From Algoriphagus sp. TR-M9 (GTDB lineage Bacteria; Bacteroidota; Bacteroidia; Cytophagales; Cyclobacteriaceae), in NCBI RefSeq assembly GCF_027594545.1, contig NZ_CP115160.1:3523501-3587500 (forward strand): 64,000 nt of DNA, written 5' to 3'. The notes beneath the pieces are model-generated. The model did no database searches, was not told where the DNA came from, and saw only the letters and a list, made by a program, of their open reading frames with translations. Numbering within the stretch: the stretch's first letter is position 1; each line of letters opens with the position of its first letter. Below are positions 52,845 through 61,503 of the stretch, piece after piece. A program made the translations under genes and the position numbers.

Positions 52845-53087
52845 ATGGCAAAAGTTTGTGACATTACCGGAAAAAGACCTCGAGTAGGTAACAACGTATC
52901 CCATGCAAACAATAAATCTAAGCGTAGATTCTACCCAAATCTTCATAAGAAGACATTCTACGTGCCAGAGGAAGATGCATGGATCACCTTGAAAGTTTGT
53001 TCTAAGGCATTGAAGACTATCAATAAGAACGGGATCACTGCAGTTTTGAAAAAGGCGCAGGATAACGGGATGATTGTAATCAGATAA
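52845..53087 (+). CDS. rpmB: 50S ribosomal protein L28
   Basis: An 80-residue L28 (MAKVCDITGKRPRVGNNVSH, ANNKSKRRFYPNLHKKTFYV). The start is the ATG at 52845; the upstream frame is only leader. It begins the Bacteroidota ribosomal cluster rpmB-rpmG-DUF4295. Confidence 0.98.
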   Translation: MAKVCDITGKRPRVGNNVSHANNKSKRRFYPNLHKKTFYVPEEDAWITLKVCSKALKTINKNGITAVLKKAQDNGMIVIR

Positions 53088-53118
53088 TCAAAGTCACGAC
53101 CCTTAAATCAATTTAAAG

Positions 53119-53301
53119 ATGGCTAAGAAAGGCAATAGAGTACAAGTGATTATGGAATGCACGGAGCATAAAGACTCTGGTATGCCAGGTACTTCAAGAT
53201 ACATCACTACAAAGAATAGAAAGAATACGACTGAAAGATTGGAATTGAAGAAATTCAACCCAATTTTGAAGAAAATGACTGTTCATAAAGAAATTAAGTA
53301 A
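53119..53301 (+). CDS. rpmG: 50S ribosomal protein L33
   Basis: A 60-residue L33 ([40 protein letters not shown]). Only one cysteine remains, so this is a zinc-free form. It lies 31 bases after rpmB and 38 bases before the DUF4295 gene. Confidence 0.98.
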   Translation: MAKKGNRVQVIMECTEHKDSGMPGTSRYITTKNRKNTTERLELKKFNPILKKMTVHKEIK

Positions 53302-53339
53302 TTTAGCTCGGAATAACTTCCGCTTAAAACGACAAGACC

Positions 53340-53492
53340 ATGGCTAAGAAAGTAGTAGCAACCCTGAAAAAAGAAGGTGGCGTGTCTTACGCCAAAGTAA
53401 TCAAGGCAGTAAGATCTGAAAAAACCGGAGCTTACACCTTTAGAGAAGAGATGGTTCCTGCCCCAATGGTACAGGAAACTTTGAAAAAATAA
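53340..53492 (+). CDS. DUF4295 family protein
   Basis: A 50-residue basic protein, MAKKVVATLKKEGGVSYAKV then IKAVRSEKTGAYTFREEMVP. Members are found next to rpmG throughout Bacteroidota and are thought to be ribosome-associated (established context, unproven role). The gene is too short for standard ORF cut-offs. It ends 27 bases before the hairpin at 53519-53553. Confidence 0.93.
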   Translation: MAKKVVATLKKEGGVSYAKVIKAVRSEKTGAYTFREEMVPAPMVQETLKK

Positions 53493-53518
53493 GTTGCTTT
53501 CGCAACATTAAGGTATTC

Positions 53519-53553
53519 AAGTCCCTCTGTCCATCGGTCAGCAGGGACTTTTT
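53519..53553 (+). terminator. Rho-independent terminator of the rpmB operon
   Basis: AAGTCCCT and AGGGACTT arms with a 16-base loop and a T run. Confidence 0.85.
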
Positions 53554-53583
53554 CGTTATATTCCACTTTTAAAACTAACACAC

Positions 53584-54540
53584 ATGGGAATCTTTGGTTT
53601 CTTTTCGAAGGACAAAAAAGAAAGTCTTGATCAAGGCCTACAGAAATCAAGCGAAAATATATTCTCCAAACTCAGCAAAGCAGTAGTTGGAAAGTCTAAG
53701 GTAGATGATGAAGTCCTCGATGAACTCGAGGAAGTACTCATCACCTCAGACGTAGGAGTAGATACCACGATCAAGATCATTCAAAGGATAGAAGAAAGAG
53801 TAGCGCGTGACAAGTACGTCAATACTACCGAGCTGGATATCATCCTAAAAGAAGAAATCGCATCTTTGCTCAAAGAAAACAACTCCGAAGATCATTTGGA
53901 TTTTGACCTACCTGAAGGCAAAAAACCATATGTTATCATGGTGGTAGGAGTGAATGGGGTGGGAAAAACAACTACCATAGGAAAACTGGCAAACATGTTC
54001 CAGTCTGCCGGGAAATCTGTAATCTTGGGCGCAGCCGATACTTTTAGAGCTGCAGCTGTTGACCAGCTTATTCTATGGGGAAAAAGGGTAAATGTACCCG
54101 TGATTTCTCATGGAATGAATACCGACCCAGCATCTGTAGCTTTTGATGCAGTAAAAAAGGGAGTGGACTCCAATGCTGACGTAGTTATCATCGATACAGC
54201 TGGCCGACTGCACACCAAAGTCAACTTGATGAATGAGCTGGGCAAAATAAAAAGGGTCATGCAGAAATTCATTCCTGACGCTCCCCACGAAATCCTACTT
54301 GTACTGGATGGATCTACAGGGCAAAACGCCTTTATCCAAGCAAAGGAATTCACGAAAGTGACCGAAATCACCTCTCTAGCTATCACCAAACTCGATGGAA
54401 CTGCAAAAGGCGGAGTAGTCATCGGTATCTCAGACCAACTCAAAGTTCCTGTCAAATACATTGGTGTGGGTGAAAAAATGACAGACCTTCAGATCTTCAA
54501 TAGAAAAGAATTTGTGGATTCGCTTTTCACCAAAAAATGA
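53584..54540 (+). CDS. ftsY: Signal recognition particle receptor FtsY
   Basis: A 318-residue SRP receptor GTPase. A short N domain (EVLDELEEVLITSDVGVDTT) precedes the G domain: G1 GVNGVGKTTTIGKLA, DTFRAAAVDQL, G3 DTAGRLHTK, G4 TKLDGTAKGG, and the closing KYIGVGEKMTDLQIF. The acidic membrane-targeting A domain of E. coli FtsY is absent, as usual in this phylum. It docks SRP-ribosome complexes at the translocon. A strong terminator follows. Confidence 0.98.
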   Translation: MGIFGFFSKDKKESLDQGLQKSSENIFSKLSKAVVGKSKVDDEVLDELEEVLITSDVGVDTTIKIIQRIEERVARDKYVNTTELDIILKEEIASLLKENNSEDHLDFDLPEGKKPYVIMVVGVNGVGKTTTIGKLANMFQSAGKSVILGAADTFRAAAVDQLILWGKRVNVPVISHGMNTDPASVAFDAVKKGVDSNADVVIIDTAGRLHTKVNLMNELGKIKRVMQKFIPDAPHEILLVLDGSTGQNAFIQAKEFTKVTEITSLAITKLDGTAKGGVVIGISDQLKVPVKYIGVGEKMTDLQIFNRKEFVDSLFTKK

Positions 54541-54560
54541 AAGTAAAACTGCCGATTTGC

Positions 54561-54593
54561 AATGCCGTGACCTGCATCACGGCATTTTTTTTT
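54561..54593 (+). terminator. Rho-independent terminator of ftsY
   Basis: AATGCCGTGA and TCACGGCATT form a perfect 10-bp stem with a 6-base loop and a long T run. Confidence 0.93.
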
Positions 54594-54660
54594 GCTCAAA
54601 GCAACAAAGTCAAATAAAATATCGTAAATTATATTGATATCATTTTAACATCATAATAAT

Positions 54661-55512
54661 ATGGAAAAGATCATTAAACCCATGTCAGGATACTTCATGA
54701 TCCTGTTTGTACTAGGACTAATTGTTTTTGCAGTCGCACTTTTTATCAAACAACTACTGATACTAGTTGGTATTTTATCTGTGGTAACGGCATTGGTATG
54801 TGCTGCCGGCTTTTTCATTGTAGAACCCAACAAAGCTATGGTGTTGTTGCTTTTTGGAGATTACAAAGGAAGTGTAAAGGCCAATGGCTTTTATTGGGTG
54901 AACCCCTTTATGACCAAGAAGAAGATCTCACTACGAGTAAGAAACTTTGAAAACAAGCCAGTCAAGGTGAATGACAAAATCGGTAATCCTGTTCTCATTG
55001 GCACTATAGTAGTTTGGCAGGTAGAAGATACATTCAAGGCTACCTTTGACGTGGATGACTACGAAAATTTTGTTCACCTGCAGTCGGATGCTGCTATCAG
55101 AAAAATGACAGGTTTATACCCCTATGACAATTTTGAAGATGAGGAAGCCGAAATCACGTTACGTTCTGGAGTTGAAGACGTCAATCATTCGCTAGAGCAA
55201 GAAATCAGCGAACGTCTCCATCATGCCGGGATTAAAGTCATAGAAGCCAGAATTTCGCACTTGGCCTATTCTTCTGAAATAGCTTCTGCTATGCTCCAAA
55301 GACAACAGGCAACTGCTATAGTAGCCGCAAGGCAGAAAATCGTAGAAGGAGCCGTCGGAATGGTGGATATGGCGCTGGAAGACCTCAAAATCAAAGGTAT
55401 CGTAGATTTCGATGAAGAGAAAAAAGCAGTGATGGTCTCAAACCTTATGGTCGTCCTCTGCTCGGACAAGAGTGCCAGCCCTGTACTGAACGTAGGAACA
55501 CTCAATCAATAA
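54661..55512 (+). CDS. SPFH/Band 7 domain protein
   Basis: A 283-residue membrane protein. Two adjacent hydrophobic segments in the first 53 residues are followed by the SPFH domain: FIVEPNKAMVLLLFGDYKGS, VRNFENKPVKVNDKIGNPVL, YDNFEDEEAEITLRSGVEDV, and ERLHHAGIKVIEARISHLAY. Flotillin/stomatin relatives organise membrane microdomains or proteases. It heads a tight three-gene operon with a membrane protein and a ribbon-helix-helix protein (2-base gaps). Confidence 0.92.
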   Translation: MEKIIKPMSGYFMILFVLGLIVFAVALFIKQLLILVGILSVVTALVCAAGFFIVEPNKAMVLLLFGDYKGSVKANGFYWVNPFMTKKKISLRVRNFENKPVKVNDKIGNPVLIGTIVVWQVEDTFKATFDVDDYENFVHLQSDAAIRKMTGLYPYDNFEDEEAEITLRSGVEDVNHSLEQEISERLHHAGIKVIEARISHLAYSSEIASAMLQRQQATAIVAARQKIVEGAVGMVDMALEDLKIKGIVDFDEEKKAVMVSNLMVVLCSDKSASPVLNVGTLNQ

Positions 55513-55514
55513 AC

Positions 55515-56003
55515 ATGGCAAACAGAGTCTTTAAAGAAAGCCAAAGCTATGCAGGTACCTGGGTGATGTACTTTATCCTACTAGTAGAAGCCCCGACGCT
55601 GATCTTACTAGTGGTTTTGTATTTCACCAGTGAAGAAAAACAGGAGATGGCAATAGCTCTTGGCGTAGTTTTGGGGGCAATGGCTCTCACATTGTCGTTG
55701 ATTTTCAATATTAAATTGGAGACAAGGATAGATAATCAAGGAATCTCTTTTCGCTACATGCCATTTATTAGAAAGTGGCGGAAATACAGCAGAGCCCAGG
55801 TCAAGCGCTGGGAAGTGTCCGAATATCAACCCATCATGGACTATGGAGGATGGGGGTTAAAAGGGAATAAAACAACCAAGGCATACACGGTCTTGGGGAC
55901 TGAAGGCCTACTTTTGGATGTAGGCGAAAAGAAAAAAATAAGAATAGGAACTATGAAAGCCAAGGAGATGCAGGCATTCATGGAAAATTGGATGGAGGAA
56001 TAA
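55515..56003 (+). CDS. Hypothetical membrane protein in the SPFH operon
   Basis: A 162-residue protein. Two helices near residues 17-36 and 47-68 are followed by a cytoplasmic-looking domain with a WRKYSRAQVKRWEVSEYQPI block, GGWGLKGNKTTKAYTVLGTE and a final KEMQAFMENWMEE. This layout resembles PH-like (bPH2/YdbS-type) domains after a two-helix anchor, but I am unsure. It lies 2 bases after the SPFH gene. Confidence 0.75.
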   Translation: MANRVFKESQSYAGTWVMYFILLVEAPTLILLVVLYFTSEEKQEMAIALGVVLGAMALTLSLIFNIKLETRIDNQGISFRYMPFIRKWRKYSRAQVKRWEVSEYQPIMDYGGWGLKGNKTTKAYTVLGTEGLLLDVGEKKKIRIGTMKAKEMQAFMENWMEE

Positions 56004-56005
56004 TT

Positions 56006-56179
56006 ATGCCTAAAAAGAAAGCATTTGCGCTGCGGCTGGATGAAAATATGATGAAGGCACTGGAAAAATGGGCTGCTGATGAATTTCGCAGCACCAATGG
56101 ACAGCTGGAGTGGATCATCCGGGAAGCTTTAAAAAAGTCAGGCAGACTTCCCAAGCACAATCCCGACAAAACGGAATAA
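56006..56179 (+). CDS. Ribbon-helix-helix (Arc-like) DNA-binding protein
   Basis: A 57-residue protein starting MPKKKAFALRLDENMMKALE. The beta-strand FALRL followed by two helices (NMMKALEKWAADEF and QLEWIIREALKKS) is the Arc/MetJ fold. The start is the ATG at 56006; six upstream codons are open and would overlap the previous gene. It could autoregulate the SPFH operon. No toxin gene is seen next to it, so it is probably not an antitoxin. Confidence 0.82.
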   Translation: MPKKKAFALRLDENMMKALEKWAADEFRSTNGQLEWIIREALKKSGRLPKHNPDKTE

Positions 56180-56243
56180 TCTCTGTATCAACTGGACTCA
56201 AGTATTAAATTTCATACCTTTATAGAATAAACCACTAAAAATT

Positions 56244-56588
56244 ATGAAAAAATTAATCTTAGCAGTTTTCCTCCTTTGCGGTATTGCCTATCTCTCACCT
56301 TCTGAAGCCCTTGCGCAAGAAGTAATCAACACTGAGGTGGATATCAAAACTCAAGAAAAGGTTGAAAAATCAAAAGAGAAGCTGGAGAAGTATAAGTCCA
56401 AGCGTCAAAAGGAAATCGAGAAGCATGACAAAATGAGAGCGAAATTCGATAGCGACAACGCATCTGGCAAACTCTCTCCAAATGATGTAGAAAAGATGAC
56501 CAAAAAGCTAAATAAGCAAACTAAGTCCATCGAAAAGCTAGACAAGAAAATTGCTAAGCTAGAAGAGTATATCGCTGAAAACTCCTAG
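56244..56588 (+). CDS. Secreted coiled-coil protein, hypothetical
   Basis: A 114-residue protein with a signal peptide (LILAVFLLCGIAYLSPSEAL then AQE). Almost all of the rest is a charged helical coiled coil (EKVEKSKEKLEKYKSKRQKE, KLNKQTKSIEKLDKKIAKLE). I recognise no family. Its last 3 bases overlap the stop of the convergent TolC-like gene in a shared CTAG. Confidence 0.75.
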   Translation: MKKLILAVFLLCGIAYLSPSEALAQEVINTEVDIKTQEKVEKSKEKLEKYKSKRQKEIEKHDKMRAKFDSDNASGKLSPNDVEKMTKKLNKQTKSIEKLDKKIAKLEEYIAENS

Positions 56589-58081
56589 TCAGCTTCTTCA
56601 GGAATATAGAGCAATTGCTCATTTTCAAAATCATAAAGCGTAAGTGATCTCAGCTCGTAATAAGCCACCCAATAATCTCTAAGCGAGGAATAAAAGGCGC
56701 GTTTGTTCGCGTCTTTTTCATTTTGGGCAATATTCAGATTGGTTATAGTCACATTCCCTGTTTGATAGCGCTGCAGTGCTATATCATACCTCCGCTGGGC
56801 GACATCTGCAGAAACCTGCGTCACATTTAACCGGTCTTTGATCATCAGAAAGTTCTTCACTTTCGTAAATATTTCCTGTTCAAAAGTTATCCTTTCCTGC
56901 TCCACGGTGTAGTTTATTAATTCTTGATTGGCCATAGCTTGGGACATTCTGGCCTTGTTCCTACCCCAGTCCAATATTGGAACTGAAAGCCCCAGACTTA
57001 CCAAAGCCTGCGTATTTGGATTATTGTAAATATCAGTGAAATTAAAAGCGGCATTGTTATACCCATAACTCGCATTCAATTGTGCCTGAAAACGTTGCCC
57101 TCTTGCCTGGGCCACATTCGCTTCAGCTTCAATTTTTTGCCGATCAAATGTCACCACTTCGGAGCGATTCTGAAAAGCCAGCTGGATCGCTTGCTCTACA
57201 TCCACTTCTAAGTCAGGAATATCTGTTGGTGACAATAAGTTAAGCCTTGAGGATTGATTCAGTCCAATAAATGAATTCATCGTAAAGGCTGCATTTTCCA
57301 ATGCCAACTGCGCCTCTGCCATTTCCTGCTGCGCAGTAAGCACCTGCAGTTCTACTTGAAGAAGGTCATCCTCAGGTGTCACTCCTATTTCATTTCTCTT
57401 CTTTTCTACCTCAAAAATATCCTTGGTATTCTTAAGATTGACAGAAGCGATATCATAATTTACTTGTGCGATCAGATAATCAAAGTACATCTGCGTAACG
57501 TAGATGGATAGCTCTTCCATTTCCTGTACGTACTCGCGCTTACTTTCCTCATAAAGCAGGGGTTCGATTTTCTTATCCCATTTGTATGGATTGTAGGCAA
57601 AAAGGGGCTGTTGCAGGGCCACATTCACTGGAACCCCGGAGTACCTGGTCTGAGGATCACCGGGATTGGCCAGGAAATTATCAAATCTATTCGTGGAAGT
57701 ATTCACCGAAACCACGCCTCCTGTAGGGGCAATCACCTGCTCTAACCCCAGACCTACATCCATCAGGTTTTGCTTCACTTCTATGAATTCTATAGAACCG
57801 TCCGGCTGGGTAATGTTATTAAACTCTTGATAAAACTGCGGAATGGTACCGGTAAGCCGGAGTTGCGGATTATAATTTGACCTGAACAGCCGGTACTGCC
57901 AATACCGGTTTTCTCTTCTTGTCTTGGCTCGTAGGGCAGCCGGGGAGCGATCTTTAGCTCTTTGCACCATTTCCTGTAAGGAGTAGGTAGGGATTTCCTG
58001 GGCATTCATTTCAAGGCTGATTACCATGGCCATGCTAAAAATCAAAAAAGACTTTAAAAATAGCAGCTTGCTAATATTCAT
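56585..58081 (-). CDS. TolC-family outer-membrane efflux protein
   Basis: A 498-residue OMF protein. After a signal (LFLKSFLIFSMAMVISLEMN) the two-repeat architecture is seen: long helices such as EVEKKRNEIGVTPEDDLLQV, ELQVLTAQQEMAEAQLALEN, and the second-repeat RYDIALQRYQTGNVTITNLN. Conserved LGLSVPILDWGRNKARMSQA marks the hairpin. It forms the outer-membrane channel of a tripartite pump; no MFP or RND/ABC partner is adjacent. It is a single gene, convergent with the coiled-coil gene. Confidence 0.92.
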   Translation of the reverse strand: MNISKLLFLKSFLIFSMAMVISLEMNAQEIPTYSLQEMVQRAKDRSPAALRAKTRRENRYWQYRLFRSNYNPQLRLTGTIPQFYQEFNNITQPDGSIEFIEVKQNLMDVGLGLEQVIAPTGGVVSVNTSTNRFDNFLANPGDPQTRYSGVPVNVALQQPLFAYNPYKWDKKIEPLLYEESKREYVQEMEELSIYVTQMYFDYLIAQVNYDIASVNLKNTKDIFEVEKKRNEIGVTPEDDLLQVELQVLTAQQEMAEAQLALENAAFTMNSFIGLNQSSRLNLLSPTDIPDLEVDVEQAIQLAFQNRSEVVTFDRQKIEAEANVAQARGQRFQAQLNASYGYNNAAFNFTDIYNNPNTQALVSLGLSVPILDWGRNKARMSQAMANQELINYTVEQERITFEQEIFTKVKNFLMIKDRLNVTQVSADVAQRRYDIALQRYQTGNVTITNLNIAQNEKDANKRAFYSSLRDYWVAYYELRSLTLYDFENEQLLYIPEEAD

Positions 58082-58258
58082 GATTGGTTGAATTAAAATT
58101 TATAAAACCTACTGATGAACTAAAATAGTGATTGATTCTGCACTTTCAAGTGAACTATTGCATTTGTAATCCTAAAAAATCTAAAAATGGAAAAGATTCT
58201 AATATCCTCGCTCCATTTTGCGCCTTTACTTAACTTGCACCTCGATTAAAAACCACCC

Positions 58259-59023
58259 ATGAAGTCAATTATTAGTTTTGTTATTCGCTTTGTGCCTCGT
58301 CCACTTTTGCAACGGGTAAGTCCATTGGTGATGAAGGTCTTTTCGAAGCTAAACTCCGGAGACCAGGTAAAATGCCCTGTCTGCAATCACTCTTACAGAA
58401 AATTTCTTCCTTATGGGAGAATTGCCCGGGAAAACGCCCTGTGTCCTAGCTGCCTATCTTTGGAACGCCATCGGCTAATGTGGCTCTTCCTTCAAGAAAA
58501 AACCAACTTTTTCACAGCTCCACTGCGAGTATTGCATGTGGCACCAGAGCATTGTTTTATAGAGAGGTTTGAAGCTTTGGGCAATCTAGAGTACATCACA
58601 GCAGATATAGAGTCGCCCTTAGCGAAGGTAAAGATGGATGTTCACGAGATCCCCTTTCCTGAAAACAGTTTTGATGTCATCTTTTGTAATCATGTATTAG
58701 AACACGTACAAGATGATTTAAAAGCCTGTGCAGAATTTAATAGAGTTTTAAGGCCTGAGGGGTGGGGAATCCTGCAGTCCCCCGTATACCCCATGGAAAA
58801 GACCTTAGAAGACGATAGCATCACCGACCCGGCAGAACGGGAACGCATATTCGGGCAGCGTGATCATGTGAGAAAGTTTGGAAAAGACTATGCTACCCGT
58901 CTTAGAAAATCCGGATTGCAAATCGAAGAAAATCGCTTCGTGAAGGAACTTCAAGCAAATTTGGTTGAGCAATATGCACTTCCAATAGAGGAGGTGATAT
59001 TTGTTTGTAGAAAAGGATATTAG
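58259..59023 (+). CDS. SAM-dependent methyltransferase with Cys-rich N-terminus
   Basis: A 254-residue protein. Two CxxC pairs (KCPVCNHSYRKF, ALCPSCLSLERHRLMW) probably form a zinc knuckle before a class I methyltransferase core: VLHVAPEHCFIERF, YITADIESPLAKVKMDVHE, FDVIFCNHVLEHVQDD. This type is common in surface polysaccharide loci, in line with the glycosyltransferase genes beyond it. The substrate is unknown. Its stop overlaps the convergent GT2 stop by 4 bases. Confidence 0.88.
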   Translation: MKSIISFVIRFVPRPLLQRVSPLVMKVFSKLNSGDQVKCPVCNHSYRKFLPYGRIARENALCPSCLSLERHRLMWLFLQEKTNFFTAPLRVLHVAPEHCFIERFEALGNLEYITADIESPLAKVKMDVHEIPFPENSFDVIFCNHVLEHVQDDLKACAEFNRVLRPEGWGILQSPVYPMEKTLEDDSITDPAERERIFGQRDHVRKFGKDYATRLRKSGLQIEENRFVKELQANLVEQYALPIEEVIFVCRKGY

Positions 59024-59985
59024 CCTTTGAAGGTTTTCCTCACCCACTCATATGGCAGCCCTAAGCCATAGGAGCAAAGCTGAACCACTGATGTCAACCA
59101 GCTCATCAATCCTACCTTGATGGATTTATTTTCAGTTATTGATGAAAAAACAAGCATCACTGACCATAGAAAAAAGATCTGAATTTCTATTCTGAATAAA
59201 ATGGTGGCTGAGAAGCTCATCAAGAGCATACTAAGGCAAAACAGCATAAAAGCAGTAGGAAGGAGGTGGACTGCTTTGATAGCTTCTGGATGATACCTGG
59301 ATACATTGACCCTGTTTCTACCAAATGAAAAAGCTTGACTAGCAAATGAAGTCAGGGTATTTTTCCTTTTGTGATAGACATAAGCTTCCTGAACTAATTC
59401 AAGCTTAAACCCGGCCTTTTTGATGCGGATACTCCACTCTATATCCTCACCTTGGTTTGCATCTACAAAACCCCCAGTCTCTTCAAACACTTCCCTGCTG
59501 ACTCCCATATTGAAACCTCTGGCTTGATACTTCCCAGGGTCAGAAAGATTCCCTCGTATTCCACCGGTAGTCCAAAATGATGTCATGGCAAAATCCATAG
59601 CTTTCTGCAAAGTAGAAAAATCTTCAGCAGCTGCATCAGGACCGCCAAAAGCATCCAGCCCCCTAGTACGAATCGCCTCAAAAAGGACTTTCAGATAGTC
59701 TGGAGGCAGAATCACATCAGAATCCAAGATGACAAAAAAATCACCTGTTGCCTTCGTCATACCATGGTTGCGGGCAAAGCCCTGACCGGTATTTTCTTGT
59801 GTTAGATATTGGCAGGAAAAAGAGGAGTTAAAACTTGCGATCACAGCTTTAGAATCAACCTGGGATCCATCCTCGATGACTATAACTTCAAAATCAGTAT
59901 GGGACTGAAGCCTGATGCTGTTCAGTAATTCATGCAGCTCTTCAGGTCTATTGTAAACTGGGATGATGATCGAAAAGAACATCAA
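59020..59985 (-). CDS. Family 2 glycosyltransferase
   Basis: A 321-residue GT2 enzyme. FSIIIPVYNRPEELHELLNS at the N-terminus, FEVIVIEDGSQ, the nucleotide-sugar DXD in VILDSDVILPPDY and QGEDIEWSIRIKKAG as the acceptor ED motif. Two hydrophobic helices near the C-terminus anchor it in the membrane. It overlaps the upstream GT2 gene by 4 bases, so the two act together, probably on an envelope glycan. Confidence 0.9.
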   Translation of the reverse strand: MMFFSIIIPVYNRPEELHELLNSIRLQSHTDFEVIVIEDGSQVDSKAVIASFNSSFSCQYLTQENTGQGFARNHGMTKATGDFFVILDSDVILPPDYLKVLFEAIRTRGLDAFGGPDAAAEDFSTLQKAMDFAMTSFWTTGGIRGNLSDPGKYQARGFNMGVSREVFEETGGFVDANQGEDIEWSIRIKKAGFKLELVQEAYVYHKRKNTLTSFASQAFSFGRNRVNVSRYHPEAIKAVHLLPTAFMLFCLSMLLMSFSATILFRIEIQIFFLWSVMLVFSSITENKSIKVGLMSWLTSVVQLCSYGLGLPYEWVRKTFKG

Positions 59986-60944
59986 TAATCAAAATTTAAC
60001 TCTTCGTCAATTTTATATTCCGTCTCCTTAGTTTGGCTGGAGGTCATGAGCTCTGCTATAAAACCAGTCACGAAAAGCTGAACCCCAATAATCAAGGCCA
60101 CTAGTGCCAAGAAAAACAAAGGTTGGTCCGTAATCTCACGTACTTTTAATCCTTTACTTAAGCCATATATTTTCTCGAAAATTAGCCAGCAGGTAATCAT
60201 AAAACCACCCAAGAAGGACAAGCTCCCAAGAAGTCCGAAAAAATGCATAGGCTTTTTTTTGTAGCGATGCACAAATGAAACGGAAATCAAATCCAAAAAG
60301 CCATTCAGAAAACGCTCTAATCCAAACTTAGAATAGCCGTATTTCCTCGCTTGGTGCTGAACTACCTTCTCCCCTATTTTCCCAAAACCGTTCCATTTAG
60401 CCAGTAAGGGAATATAACGGTGCATTTCTCCGTAAATACTGATGTTCTTAACCACTTTTTTACGGTAGGCTTTAAGACCACAATTAAAATCATGAAGTTT
60501 TATCCCGGATATCCACCGGGTGACACCATTGAAAAATCTAGAGGGAATAGTCTTCCCTATAGGATCATGTCGCTCCTTTTTCCACCCAGAAACCACATCG
60601 AATTTCCCTTCTTGGATCATCACAAATAATCCGGGGATTTCATCTGGACTATCCTGCAGGTCTGCATCCATGGTAATAACCACGTCACCAGCCGCTCTTT
60701 TAAACCCAGCATCCATAGCTGCCGATTTTCCATAATTCCGGGTAAAATTGATGCCTTTAACTGAAGAAAACTCCTTATTAAGCGCTACGATGTGTTCCCA
60801 GGAATTATCTGTACTACCGTCATTGATGAAAATCACTTCATAAGAAAAGCCGTGATCATTCATGACACGGCTAATCCAATGCGTTAATTCAGACAGAGAC
60901 TCCTCCTCATTAAATACAGGAACTACAACTGAAATTTGGGTCAT
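59982..60944 (-). CDS. Family 2 glycosyltransferase, dolichol-phosphate mannosyltransferase/ArnC-like
   Basis: A 320-residue GT2 enzyme. ISVVVPVFNEEESLSELTHW, FINDGSTDNSWEHIV, TMDADLQDSPDEIP (DXD) and KLHDFNCGLKAYRK are typical of the DPM1/ArnC/GtrB group, and two C-terminal helices (about 232-254 and 270-294) add membrane anchoring. It likely transfers a sugar to a polyprenyl phosphate. It lies 3 bases after the DUF4199 gene and overlaps the next GT2 by 4 bases. Confidence 0.92.
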   Translation of the reverse strand: MTQISVVVPVFNEEESLSELTHWISRVMNDHGFSYEVIFINDGSTDNSWEHIVALNKEFSSVKGINFTRNYGKSAAMDAGFKRAAGDVVITMDADLQDSPDEIPGLFVMIQEGKFDVVSGWKKERHDPIGKTIPSRFFNGVTRWISGIKLHDFNCGLKAYRKKVVKNISIYGEMHRYIPLLAKWNGFGKIGEKVVQHQARKYGYSKFGLERFLNGFLDLISVSFVHRYKKKPMHFFGLLGSLSFLGGFMITCWLIFEKIYGLSKGLKVREITDQPLFFLALVALIIGVQLFVTGFIAELMTSSQTKETEYKIDEELNFDY

Positions 60945-60947
60945 AAT

Positions 60948-61496
60948 TTAATAATCGAGAGACTTGTCTCTCTTCTTTAGGATTGCTCCCAAAATTAAAG
61001 CAATAATCGCATAGACAATCAAGCTGATGCCAAAACCTTTCAATTGACCACCGATAGTAAAGCCATCCATAGTACTTTTCTTGATTTCTTCCAATTGCTC
61101 AGGAGGTAAGGAGTCAGCTGAAGCGCCAAATTTCTCCATCATTTCTATGGTAGTATTGAAAGATTCATCCGCCAAAACTTGGGGAAGTGAAGGATCAATC
61201 ACTTGAAAAAGCAAAATTGAGCCAAGTGTGGATATCAACCCAGAAATTACCATAGTAATAAAGCTGAAGTTGAATGCGGTCCCAAAGCTCATAAATCCAC
61301 CTAGTTCAGTTCTATACTGCTTACCAAAGTAAATTATTAGCACAAAGAAAATAGCCAAAGCCACCAGCCCAAACCAGCCAGAAGCTAGTAGGCTACTGTT
61401 GATAAAATAAGCTATAAAAGTAATGGCTAGCGAAACCAGACCGATGGTTAAGCCCGGTTTTACCGCTGCTTGAAAGGGAGATTGTTGCTCTTCCAT
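60948..61496 (-). CDS. DUF4199 family membrane protein (1)
   Basis: A 182-residue protein with four hydrophobic segments: about 15-31, 37-56, 70-95, and 150-172. GLTIGLVSLAITFIAYFINS, YFGKQYRTELGGFMSFGTAF and the acidic extracytoplasmic loop (PPEQLEEIKKSTMDGF) fit DUF4199. Function unknown. It is sandwiched between the second DUF4199 gene (7-base gap) and GT2 genes; this linkage recurs in Bacteroidota. Confidence 0.85.
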   Translation of the reverse strand: MEEQQSPFQAAVKPGLTIGLVSLAITFIAYFINSSLLASGWFGLVALAIFFVLIIYFGKQYRTELGGFMSFGTAFNFSFITMVISGLISTLGSILLFQVIDPSLPQVLADESFNTTIEMMEKFGASADSLPPEQLEEIKKSTMDGFTIGGQLKGFGISLIVYAIIALILGAILKKRDKSLDY

Positions 61497-61503
61497 AGTT
61501 GAG

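Noticed and set aside
56006..56179. Toxin-antitoxin pair with the ribbon-helix-helix protein as antitoxin
   Set aside because: Neither neighbour resembles a toxin; the upstream gene is a larger membrane protein and the downstream gene a secreted coiled coil.
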